Below, one piece after another: positions 23,101 through 30,291 of a stretch of DNA of 34,714 bases. This DNA comes from a virus, in the IMG/VR virus record IMGVR_UViG_3300009502_002949, positions 1 through 34,714 of that record. One strand, given 5' to 3'. The translations under genes and the position numbers were made by a program. The notes below the pieces were generated by a model. That model was not told the origin of the DNA, did not search any database, and saw only the letters and a program-made list of their open reading frames with translations. Each line of letters begins with the position of its first letter. The first letter of the stretch is position 1.

Positions 23101-25976
23101 GGGAACAGATTGCAAAGTCAGTCCGGGCTTATGACGTGATGGAGGTATCCCTTGCAAGAGCTAGAAACATGTTTAACAAGATGGACAAGGCAAAGCTCGT
23201 TTATTTCATGGACGCGATCGAGACAGGCGCAAAACAGCCTACTCCGGAGCTCCAGACGATAGCGGACACGATCCGAAACGAACTGGACCTTAGGCGCGAG
23301 AAGATCCAGAGGCTAGGGACCGGGAAGCTCCAGACGTTCATTGATAATTATTTCCCGCATATCTGGAAAGACCCCAAGAAAGCGCAGGACGTATTTCTAC
23401 AGATGGGATCTAAGCGTCCCTTTGAAGGCGGAAAGTCTTTCCTCAAGAAACGCACCATCGAATCAATCAAAGACGGTATCGCAGCCGGCCTGGAGCCGGT
23501 GTCTTACAACCCCGTTGATCTTGTGCTGCTCAAGGCTAGGGAAATGGACAAGTATATCCTGGCTCACGAGACGCTAAACATTATGAAGTCGGAAGGATTG
23601 GCGAAGTTTGTCGCTGTCGGCGCGGAACGACCTGAGGCATGGAAGAAGGTCGACGACAATATTTCGACGGTGTACGGATCTCCTGAGTACAAGGTCAAGG
23701 AATACCAGGATGAAGAAATGATGGACGCGCTCCAGGCGGTTTTAGACTCTCTTGGAATAAAGCACGAGAGGCGTCTCAAAATTGGGGGAAAAGCTCTTGG
23801 ATATTCTCAACCAGGCCCCATAGATCCAAAGACGGGACGCCCTGGCCCTGGGACGGTTACAACGAGAACAGCGACACCTCCAAGCACCGTAGCTCATGAA
23901 GGAGGGCATCAGTTGGATGAAATGTTTGGATTGCTTGACAAGTTTCTTGGAGGAAAAAGGCCAAAGGCTGATTTTATTCTTGATCGGATGGCCGGGAAGG
24001 CCAAGCGCGAGGGACGGCTGACCGACGTTCAAAAACTTGAGATGCAAAAAACGATTAATAAGGAGCTTCGGGACCTCGCGGATCTCAAGAAGGTCGGAGC
24101 TTATGGACGTAAAGGCGTCGAGAAGATGGCGACGATGCTTGAGGCTATGATCCAGGCTCCAGACAAATTTAAGAAAGTCGCGCCTAACGTCTACAAAATG
24201 TATAGAGAATTTCTACAGTCGGACCCGCGCCTTAAACCGTTGCTTGATATTAAGCATGGTATTCCGAAAAAAGTAATGACCGGCACCGGAAGCGTCGGCG
24301 GCATGGTGATAAACGGATACTGGTACATGCCAGAGAACGCCGCGACGGTGATAAACAATTACCTTTCTCCGGGGCTCCGCGGAAATACGTTCTTTGATTT
24401 GTACCGGAACGCCGGGAACACCTTGAACCAGTTTCAGCTTTCCGGTCTGTTCCATCTTGGGTTTACCTCTCTGGACGCTTGCATATCCCGCGTCGCTCTT
24501 GGATTTGAGAAAGTCGGATCAGGTGAGCTTAAAGGAGTTGGTGACGTTGTTGCGGGGATCTCAGGAGTGCCGGCGATCACGAACCTTATCAAAGGAGACA
24601 AGCTCCTTAATGCGTGGTACGGAAAACCTACGGACGCAAAGACGGCTCTCATAGCGGAATCAATGGTAATGGCCGGAGGACGGGCAAGGATGGACTCTTT
24701 CTATGCTACGACCGCGTTTAAGAATATGCAGGCAGCGTTTAAAGAGGGGAAGGTCGTTAAAGGAATTATGACCGCGCCACTTGCCGCGCTTGAAGCAATC
24801 ACGCAGCCAATCCTCTCAGAGATCGTCCCGCGTCAAAAACTCGGGGTGTTCTTTGACCTGGCTCAGTCAGAGATCGAGAGAAATCCGAATATGGGCCATG
24901 CGGAATTAAGAAAAAAGGTACAGGACGTTTGGGATAGCGTTGATAACCGGATGGGTCAACTCGTCTACGATAATCTCTTCTGGCACAAGACAACAAAGGA
25001 TCTTCTCATGGTATCCGTCCGATCAGTGGGATGGAACCTTGGAACCTTTCGGGAGCTTGGAGGGGGGGCCATAGATACCCTTAAATTCGTTAAGGACGTT
25101 GCCTCCGGTAAGAAAGCGAAGTTTACGCACAAGATGGCCTATACAATGGCGTTGCCGGTCGTGACAGGGCTCTACGGTGCCATTTATAACTACCTCCACA
25201 CCGGAGAAGCCCCGCAGGATCTAAAAGATTATTTCTTCCCCAGGAACGGAAAAATTGATAAGAACGGAAAGGAGCAGCGCGTCTCTCTTCCGTCTTACAT
25301 GAAGGACATTTACCACTATTCGACCGATCCGTGGAAAACAGTTACGAACAAGGTAGCCCCTCAAAACAGCATGATCGCTCAAATGCTTGATAACAAAGAT
25401 TTCTACGGTACGGAGATCCGAAACGAGGACGACCCGATAATGCAGCAGATCATGGACGAGATGAAATTTGTCGGAACAAGCGCAATTCCATTTACGGCAA
25501 GAAACGTCAATAAAACAGGATGGAGCCCGGAGCAGCTTATCGGGGTAATGCCATCCCCTCAGTCCGTGAATATGACAAAAGCGGAACAAGCGGCGCAGAA
25601 GTTCGCGTCAGCAAAAGTACCGGTAGGATCACGCACCAAAGAAAACTCGAAACACGCGCAGGACAAGGCTGAGATCCTAGCGAAGTTCATGCAGAACAAA
25701 GACTACGATGCCGTTTATAAGGCCGCAGACGATGGAACGATCACGAACCGAGAAGCGGAGCAGCTTATCAAGGAATCGGAAATGAGTTACCTAGAGAGAG
25801 TCGCGCCGCACCTTACGGTCGAGGAAGCAATCAAGGTCTACAAAAAAGCAAACGAGAAAGAGAAAGAAATTCTACGGGACATTATCGAAAAGAAATATTC
25901 AAATAAGATGAAGAAAGAAATGACGCCGGAACAGCAGGCGAGGATTGAAAAACTTTACGAGGAGAATTTTCAATAG
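20151..25976 (+). CDS. Giant internal virion/polyvalent protein with zinc-metallopeptidase motif
   Basis: At 1941 residues this is the largest gene and takes the place of T7 gp16, the largest ejected protein. The N-terminal 250 residues include a hydrophobic segment (GAVIDPIGTAVGFLAFSAL, about 190-208). Residues 330-760 are charged and low complexity, with polyvalent-type blocks. Residues 1245-1340 carry HEGGH (His1249, Glu1250, His1253) followed by QLDEMFG, and a later helix MATMLEAMIQAPDKFKKVAP with Glu1331, the layout of gluzincin peptidases. From about 1390 on, GLRGNTFFDLYRNAGNTLN and FHLGFTSLDACISRVALG begin a long helical region typical of giant phage ejection proteins. The TAATG overlap with the previous gene shows coupling. 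Confidence 0.85.
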   Translation: MPEIDLESAAAAPELKEGTEGQKTLSQAPDVESAIEPEHLSIGPSKSYDVWGSIKGALKASVIGPMGVGKREAETDLKSGARKMIQGGPEEANAKSQNIYAIQQELKRQRDLPSIYGESKTMRERFGDDYVKERSKAIAESTGLSLHDVEAHFEEFARNPKITGIRPDHPSNKEYLGALMQIGVATGAVIDPIGTAVGFLAFSALDHLIPTEKWIPSDASNTARGAIELADFIVKGEIAGGFMHGLPGGRAASDATTYRYSRAKGIKEGDMMPRPSIFEPDRLKQWGRQNILEKFSYWKMKAHGLPTSFQITPEHLAKFETAFKEDFGAKMEELLGVKPETIEAAKKTGASIEIPAETIVKAALKDEPKKPSKSKKPRSPKTLYQFPERTITEADAKTLLPGYEEGQDPVHYGIKQMRAEIEEGTAGRKFVNQPDQAGTIEDTVAGYEESTFPEYFKNKGYTKKESLKVIDVFLENKPLTEKQKSLLTGLFESKIEHLKTEAERHAEYERRTKEEIEGSGVPVDEIEKAASDLRGNEEGSSGEKDAKLRSAIDGIESLVDESGNLTRGTDYIREQFLQGHDQENLEALKIWADKNKNPQIRRIVVDEVSAQLRSDYEKVKEILAPSESPKLELDPEKPSGEIKIGDENPAKETPQEEQKNVAAALEKTNPPYEIYSNKGIGYVVTGTPKIDPVEKFGLQPGDKVIQIGVPAKSGKETLNSRIDYWDAPGITYVGISKAEFLANEGYALMFETQTVNGEKVHIAYPFREMKGNDPELQTAWNSKAGPSTRIYRAEFKKAKMSEGEFNLWAAKERIKELKKMGADKLNPKTTAYGEAWERAQSDLIESDAARTQEIKNSIAEGEMILKDGKINGRKMSKEELEAVKRTVDNAKAKLPSYKKAEFGKPRTLKEQTTAMTDLERAAYEGKQGKLFGNEKGSVAIDAIPGVREIVASVETAGKMAKGIQETFAAPTLDKYSRMTAETLREQIAKSVRAYDVMEVSLARARNMFNKMDKAKLVYFMDAIETGAKQPTPELQTIADTIRNELDLRREKIQRLGTGKLQTFIDNYFPHIWKDPKKAQDVFLQMGSKRPFEGGKSFLKKRTIESIKDGIAAGLEPVSYNPVDLVLLKAREMDKYILAHETLNIMKSEGLAKFVAVGAERPEAWKKVDDNISTVYGSPEYKVKEYQDEEMMDALQAVLDSLGIKHERRLKIGGKALGYSQPGPIDPKTGRPGPGTVTTRTATPPSTVAHEGGHQLDEMFGLLDKFLGGKRPKADFILDRMAGKAKREGRLTDVQKLEMQKTINKELRDLADLKKVGAYGRKGVEKMATMLEAMIQAPDKFKKVAPNVYKMYREFLQSDPRLKPLLDIKHGIPKKVMTGTGSVGGMVINGYWYMPENAATVINNYLSPGLRGNTFFDLYRNAGNTLNQFQLSGLFHLGFTSLDACISRVALGFEKVGSGELKGVGDVVAGISGVPAITNLIKGDKLLNAWYGKPTDAKTALIAESMVMAGGRARMDSFYATTAFKNMQAAFKEGKVVKGIMTAPLAALEAITQPILSEIVPRQKLGVFFDLAQSEIERNPNMGHAELRKKVQDVWDSVDNRMGQLVYDNLFWHKTTKDLLMVSVRSVGWNLGTFRELGGGAIDTLKFVKDVASGKKAKFTHKMAYTMALPVVTGLYGAIYNYLHTGEAPQDLKDYFFPRNGKIDKNGKEQRVSLPSYMKDIYHYSTDPWKTVTNKVAPQNSMIAQMLDNKDFYGTEIRNEDDPIMQQIMDEMKFVGTSAIPFTARNVNKTGWSPEQLIGVMPSPQSVNMTKAEQAAQKFASAKVPVGSRTKENSKHAQDKAEILAKFMQNKDYDAVYKAADDGTITNREAEQLIKESEMSYLERVAPHLTVEEAIKVYKKANEKEKEILRDIIEKKYSNKMKKEMTPEQQARIEKLYEENFQ

Positions 25977-26212
25977 TCCGGAGGAGGCGCGGAATCGACA
26001 AAGTTTTTTAGCCACTCCGGAGCGAAGTCGGAACGAAGAAATAAAACGAGGACGATAGGGAAAATGATCGCGCAAGCGCAAAGAAGCAACGTATGGCGAG
26101 AATCGAATTTATGCTCAGGAAGTTTCTTCCAGGGTCGGAAGATCCAGACTAGGGCGGTAAGCGATCCTGTCAAAACGACGAAGAACCACGCTCTAAGAAT
26201 GGATCTAAACAT
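25970..26212 (-). CDS. Two-helix small membrane protein on the opposite strand
   Basis: This is the only minus-strand gene I accept. The 80-residue product has two clear membrane helices, AWFFVVLTGSLTALVWIF (8-25) and LLLCACAIIFPIVLVLFL (about 42-59), a basic loop between them (RPWKKLPEHKFDSRH) and an acidic, Pro-rich tail. It fills the gap between two + genes almost exactly and overlaps the giant gene by seven bases. Reading upstream, GGAG lies 14 bases from the ATG, which is far, and a TATAAT is on the same strand at 26225-26220. It could be a holin-like, antiholin or envelope-acting moron protein. Confidence 0.6.
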   Translation of the reverse strand: MFRSILRAWFFVVLTGSLTALVWIFRPWKKLPEHKFDSRHTLLLCACAIIFPIVLVLFLRSDFAPEWLKNFVDSAPPPDY

Positions 26213-26241
26213 GGGAAATATTATAACTCCGGGGGGCGTTT

Positions 26242-27501
26242 GTGGGTAAGTCTTTTTTGGTGATATGTTCGGGCCTCTATGTTGAGCTTGCGAACGCTTT
26301 ATCGGAGGGCGGGAAAAACAAGGTCTATTATTTAACGGTAAACTCTTCCCCGTTTCCGAGGTATGTAGAGTACGCTCCGGGGCACCAGTTTGAATTTCTT
26401 GAGAAGGTGAGGCTTATTGATGTTGCGAAGTACGCGGCCCTAGCAGACGGGATCGTGACTTTCGACACAGGCACGAACGGGCTTATAACGCTTCTCAAAA
26501 AGATGTATCCTGAAAAGTGCGTATTCGGGGCCGGGGTCGGGGAGAAACTTGAGACTGACCGGATCGCGTTTAAGAGGGTTCTTGAAGCAGTGGATCTCCG
26601 GGTTATTCCTTTCGAGGTGATTAAAGGATACGACTCTCTTATAAAATACCTCAAAGCTAATCCCAAGAAGGTCGTAAAGGTGGACGCCAATTTCAGAGGG
26701 GATTTTGAGACTCTCTGTATCCCGGACTACAACTCCGTTAAACAAGTGCTTCACGACCGGCGCCCTAACTTCGGGATCTACTCGGAGGAGATAGAGTTTA
26801 TCGTCGAGGATATGGTCGAGTGCGTATCAGAGTCGGGCTATGATGGCTTCTACGCGAACGGACTGTACCTCCCGTTTTCTTATGGCGTGGAATGGGAAAA
26901 AAATACTTATTTGGGTCGCGTCGCGAAAGCGGAAGAAGATGTACCGGAGGTCCTTATGGACACGCTAGACGGTATCCGTCCTATCCTTGAGAAGATGGAT
27001 TATCGCGGGGCGTTGTCTACTGAGGAGCGAATCGTCTCAGAGAAAGAACATTATTTTATTGATCCATGCTGCCGGTGCCCGCTTCCGTTAGGGGTGCTAT
27101 ATTCCAAGTACATAAAGAACTGGACGGAGTTCGTGTATCAGATCGGGAAGGGAGATCCGGTCCCGGTGGAGTGCGATTTTAAGTACGTCGGGGCTTACGC
27201 TTTAAGAACCTCGAACGCGAAAGATTATTTTACTCTTGTGAATTTCGAGAAAGGGAAGCGCGACGATTTCCGGTTTATGATGGCCTGTCAGAACAAAGAC
27301 GGGGAGTATTACGGCGTCAAAGGTCAGGAGTACATGATCGTTTCCGTCGCGGCCGGAGGTACTCCGAAGGAAGTTGTCGAGAAGTTGAAAAAGAGCGCCG
27401 ACGATGTAAACGCTTTCGGACTTGAAACGGACGCGATCAAAGGAATTGACGGTATTTTAGAGAAAATCGAAAATGCTAAGGCGGTGGGCTTGGATTTTTG
27501 A
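26242..27501 (+). CDS. ATP-grasp-like enzyme in the tail region
   Basis: The 419-residue product starts with GTG (GGGGGG about six bases upstream). Its order of motifs fits ATP-grasp ligases such as GAR synthetase: an N-terminal Rossmann-like part (FLVICSGLYVELANAL, then ALADGIVTFDTG), KLETDRIAFKRVLEAVDL (102-119), a nucleotide-binding VVKVDANFRGDFETL (144-158), EEIEFIVEDMVE (182-193), GVEWEKN (215-221) and a metal/ATP region YRGALSTEERI to HYFIDPCCRCPLPLG (254-284). Family members join an acid to an amine using ATP; the substrate cannot be read. It is not a known part of T7-like tails, so it may be a late-expressed cargo enzyme or modify a virion part. Confidence 0.7.
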   Translation: MGKSFLVICSGLYVELANALSEGGKNKVYYLTVNSSPFPRYVEYAPGHQFEFLEKVRLIDVAKYAALADGIVTFDTGTNGLITLLKKMYPEKCVFGAGVGEKLETDRIAFKRVLEAVDLRVIPFEVIKGYDSLIKYLKANPKKVVKVDANFRGDFETLCIPDYNSVKQVLHDRRPNFGIYSEEIEFIVEDMVECVSESGYDGFYANGLYLPFSYGVEWEKNTYLGRVAKAEEDVPEVLMDTLDGIRPILEKMDYRGALSTEERIVSEKEHYFIDPCCRCPLPLGVLYSKYIKNWTEFVYQIGKGDPVPVECDFKYVGAYALRTSNAKDYFTLVNFEKGKRDDFRFMMACQNKDGEYYGVKGQEYMIVSVAAGGTPKEVVEKLKKSADDVNAFGLETDAIKGIDGILEKIENAKAVGLDF

Positions 27502-27527
27502 TATTCTAAGAGTGTTAGGGGAAGCTA

Positions 27528-27563
27528 TTTTTTTTATCTTGAGGTTACAGTTTACGGGTAAAG
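27528..27563 (+). promoter_or_regulatory. Leader element before tail fibre: T-run, 14 nt, GTTTA-CGGG-TAAAG
   Basis: Eight Ts (27528-27535) are followed by 14 bases and by TTTACGGGTAAA (27551-27562). The next gene starts 19 bases after the repeat, with AAAAGGAG between. The layout and spacing match those before the portal gene, and about two thirds of the bases agree over 37 positions. The ATP-grasp gene ends just upstream, so a new transcript may start here. Confidence 0.45.
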
Positions 27564-27581
27564 TGAAAAGGAGATTCTAAA

Positions 27582-28343
27582 ATGACTGTCTCAACAAATT
27601 CAAACACGGTTGTTTATACAGGGGATGGCCTCAGTTCAGCGTTTTCTTTCCAGTTTCCGGTCTATCTTCAGACGGATTTGATCGTTTCGGTCTACAGGAT
27701 ATCTACAGGCGTGTTGACGCAACTCACGATTTCAACGAATTACACCGTTTCTCTTACTAAGATTTCTGGAAAATCAACTTATTTGGGGACAGTTACTTTG
27801 CTTGGAGCCTACGCCGCGCTTTCAAGCGATTACAAGATTTTTATTCAGAGAGTAGTTCCGATCTCTCAGCTTATTTCTCTACAAGATAATAGCCAGACTC
27901 CGGCCGCGACATACGAAGAGGGATATGACAGAGCGGTAATGATCGCGCAACAACTCTATGAGGAGATAAGCCGCGCGGTAATATTACCAATCGGAGAAAA
28001 TTCCATAACGCCGACGGAGCTTCTTGAGGGCATAACCGTCGCTGTCTCTGTATGCCAAGCCGCTCAGGTTAGCGCCGCCGCTTCTGCCGCTTCTGCCGCT
28101 GCTTCAGCGGCCCTTGCGGGAGGTTCTTACGTCACAACCTTCACAAACGCCTCTCTTTCTACGGGAGTCCTCACGGTCACTCATAATCTCAACTCCACGA
28201 ATGTCGCTTGCTCGATTCTTGACAACACAGGAGCGATGATAATTCCTGACTCTGTGATCGTGACGGGAGTGAACACGCTAACCGTTTCCCTATTGTCCTT
28301 CGGCACGATCGCGGGAACGTGGTCAGTTCGGGTCGCCAAATGA
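27582..28343 (+). CDS. Tail fibre protein with T7-type N-terminal anchor
   Basis: The 253-residue protein begins with the anchor domain of short-tailed phage fibres (VVYTGDGLSSAFSFQFPVYL, then LIVSVYRISTG, YKIFIQRVVPISQLISLQDN and a helix EEGYDRAVMIAQQLYEEISRA), which attaches to the tail. An Ala/Ser-rich linker (AAQVSAAASAASAAASAALA, about 163-182) follows, then a small beta domain (LTVTHNLNSTNVACSILD to WSVRVAK). It is short for a whole fibre, so adhesion may rest on the next genes. AAAAGGAG precedes the ATG, and its stop overlaps the next gene. Confidence 0.87.
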   Translation: MTVSTNSNTVVYTGDGLSSAFSFQFPVYLQTDLIVSVYRISTGVLTQLTISTNYTVSLTKISGKSTYLGTVTLLGAYAALSSDYKIFIQRVVPISQLISLQDNSQTPAATYEEGYDRAVMIAQQLYEEISRAVILPIGENSITPTELLEGITVAVSVCQAAQVSAAASAASAAASAALAGGSYVTTFTNASLSTGVLTVTHNLNSTNVACSILDNTGAMIIPDSVIVTGVNTLTVSLLSFGTIAGTWSVRVAK

Positions 28344-28891
28344 AGATCGGCCCACTAACAGTCCTCGGCTCCATCAAGGGCGATACATGGGAGAGGATTT
28401 ATGATTATACGGTGGCGGGTTCCGCAGTTACCTCCCTCACCATCAGCGGCCTCAACGGTGACGTAGACGAGGAATACATTTTAGAGAGCAAGGTCGTGAA
28501 TGGGTATAACGGAATTGCTTATACTTTTTTTAGACCCAACAATGATGTGGGAACGAATTATGGATATCAATACGTTGATGGAAATAATACTTCCGCAACT
28601 GCGGGACGGGCAACAAATGACCAAGTGTGCCATATAGGTTACAACACTTCATTAAACAATATATCTCAAGCCTCATGTAAATTATTTTCCAAGTCTGGAT
28701 TTGTGCGAACGGTAATTTCGGACTTTTGTTGGGATGTTGTTGGGACAACCGTTGGGTATTCACGGCTATGGGCTAACGTGTGGAACAACACCGCCGACAA
28801 CATCACTTCGATTGTGATTGCGGCAAGTCAGGCGGGTGGGATTGGCGTGGGTAGTTCCTTCCAACTTTACAGAAAGTCGAGGCGGTCATGA
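28340..28891 (+). CDS. Fibre/adsorption protein, one copy of a repeated domain
   Basis: ATGA overlaps the fibre stop. The 183-residue product is one copy of a beta-rich domain of about 164 residues, here from WERIYDYTVAGSAVTS to GSSFQLYR, with internal landmarks NYGYQYVDG and WNNTADNITSI. The same domain occurs twice in the next gene. Such domains sit at the ends of phage fibres and probably touch the host surface. An upstream in-frame GTG (28319) would add seven residues inside the fibre gene and is less likely. The exact family is not known to me. Confidence 0.8.
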   Translation: MKIGPLTVLGSIKGDTWERIYDYTVAGSAVTSLTISGLNGDVDEEYILESKVVNGYNGIAYTFFRPNNDVGTNYGYQYVDGNNTSATAGRATNDQVCHIGYNTSLNNISQASCKLFSKSGFVRTVISDFCWDVVGTTVGYSRLWANVWNNTADNITSIVIAASQAGGIGVGSSFQLYRKSRRS

Positions 28892-29961
28892 AAACAGGAA
28901 GCCTTGAAGGATTCGTAGACCGAACTTGGCAAATTGTGCATGATAGCGGAGAACTCGCCGCCTCCGTGACTTCGTACACGATCAGCGGTCTTGACGGTGA
29001 CACCGATGTGAAGTATCGGCTTATCTCAAGGGTGGTGAGTAACAATGCGGGGGGATTAAATCTTAATTTTAGATTTAATGGAGATTCAGGTGCTAACTAC
29101 GGATATCAGTACGTCGATGGCTCTAGTGCTTCTGTTACGGCTAATAGAGCAACGAATGATACCGCAGTTAGTTTTGGATATTCTTCTGCTATTGGGAATG
29201 TAAATTTAATTGACAGTTTAATCCACGCAAAATCTGGAACAGTAAGAACCGTTGTAACAAAAAGTGCCATGAACATTAACGGAACTTCTGTCGGTTACTC
29301 AAGATTATTTGGTAACTCTTGGAATAATACCGCAGACAACATTACTTCAATAACTCTTTGGAGCGATTTCGGCATCGGCTCCCGCTTCATCCTCCTAAAA
29401 GAAGTCCACGTTCCAAGCGGTCTAAGAACTGGCGAGCTTGATATTCGTGGAACTTTAAAAGGAGCGTGGCAGGAGGTGTATCGTCACACCGTGGCGGGGA
29501 GTGCTGAGACTTCCATCACCGTATCTGGCCTCTTGGGAAACACGAAAGACCAGATTCTTAGGGTGAGGGTCAGATGGGTTAACGCTAACAATTCCGATGA
29601 AGGATTTTATATCCGCTTGAATGGTGACGGAGGAACGAACTGCGGGTATCAACTTGTTTATGGTCAAAATGCAAGCGCACTAGCCGCAAGAGGAACTCTT
29701 ACTTCGATGTACGCAGGGTCAGGCGTTGCGCTTAATAACATCAACCATACCGAAATGCTTCTTTATTTGAAATCGGGATTCGTGAGAACTGGAATTTCTG
29801 AAGTCATAAACGGGATTTCTGGAACGACAATAATCAATGCGATGTTGGCGGGTTCGTCTTGGAACAATACCGCAGACGAAATAACGCACATCGACATCTT
29901 GAGTAACCACACGGGAGCTATCGGAATCGGTTCAGAGTTTGTCATTGAAAGATTAAACCTT
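28388..29961 (+). repeat. Three copies of a fibre domain over two genes
   Basis: Copies lie at about 28388-28879, 28927-29404 and 29467-29961. All three start with a Trp, share (T/S)ISGL or VSGL, a (N/C)YGYQ-like centre, SG-x-VRT, SWNNTAD or WNNTAD near the end, and a GIG-S-F close. They differ widely at the protein and DNA level, so the copies are old or have been exchanged with other phages. Confidence 0.85.
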
Positions 29962-29964
29962 TAA
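28888..29964 (+). CDS. Fibre/adsorption protein, two copies of a repeated domain
   Basis: The 358-residue product holds two tandem copies of the domain seen in the previous gene, joined around residues 172-190 (LLKEVHVPSGLRTGELDIRG). Copy one has NYGYQYVDGSSAS and SWNNTADNITSI; copy two has GYQLVYGQNAS and SWNNTADEITHI. Several Asn/Ser/Gly turns are typical of host-binding tips. ATGA couples it to the previous gene. Part of copy one (about 29040-29350) is visibly AT-richer than its surroundings, which suggests a recombined segment. Likely receptor-binding or fibre extension. Confidence 0.8.
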   Translation: MKTGSLEGFVDRTWQIVHDSGELAASVTSYTISGLDGDTDVKYRLISRVVSNNAGGLNLNFRFNGDSGANYGYQYVDGSSASVTANRATNDTAVSFGYSSAIGNVNLIDSLIHAKSGTVRTVVTKSAMNINGTSVGYSRLFGNSWNNTADNITSITLWSDFGIGSRFILLKEVHVPSGLRTGELDIRGTLKGAWQEVYRHTVAGSAETSITVSGLLGNTKDQILRVRVRWVNANNSDEGFYIRLNGDGGTNCGYQLVYGQNASALAARGTLTSMYAGSGVALNNINHTEMLLYLKSGFVRTGISEVINGISGTTIINAMLAGSSWNNTADEITHIDILSNHTGAIGIGSEFVIERLNL

Positions 29965-29976
29965 AGGAGAAAAACT

Positions 29977-30291
29977 ATGCAATTAAACGAATGTCTTTGT
30001 GATTGGCAAGAACAACCGAATCAGATTGGAACTGTTAAAGGCTACACGCTCGTAACGGAGTGTGAACCTTGTAAAGCAAGGCGTGAGCAAGCCAACGCTG
30101 ATAAGGCCGCGGCTGATGCAGAAGCCTTGAAGGTTAAGGAAGTTGAGGACATGATCGAGGCGAAGAAACGGGAGATTGCGGTTGCGGCATTGCAGGACGA
30201 CGGACATCTTGACCATGATTGCAAGATCACAACATTAGGGAGAGAACTTCTAACGGGAATTTCAACAAAACAAAAAGGGGAAACACTATGA
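29977..30291 (+). CDS. Small coiled-coil protein with paired cysteines
   Basis: The 104-residue product starts with CLCDW and later has CEPCK, a possible zinc site, then a long Ala/Lys/Glu coiled coil (about 40-70) and a polar C-terminus. AAAGGAG precedes the ATG. It lies after the fibre genes, where chaperones for fibre folding are often encoded, but there is no sequence match to a known chaperone. Its stop overlaps the next gene (ATGA). Confidence 0.7.
   Translation: MQLNECLCDWQEQPNQIGTVKGYTLVTECEPCKARREQANADKAAADAEALKVKEVEDMIEAKKREIAVAALQDDGHLDHDCKITTLGRELLTGISTKQKGETL

Noticed and set aside
26064-26249. Plus-strand 61-codon frame in the gap after the giant gene
   Set aside because: The sequence is low in structure, lacks an SD and overlaps the better minus-strand two-helix protein.
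28388-29961. Diversity-generating retroelement acting on the fibre copies
   Set aside because: No reverse transcriptase or template repeat is seen, and differences between copies are spread over all bases rather than at adenines.
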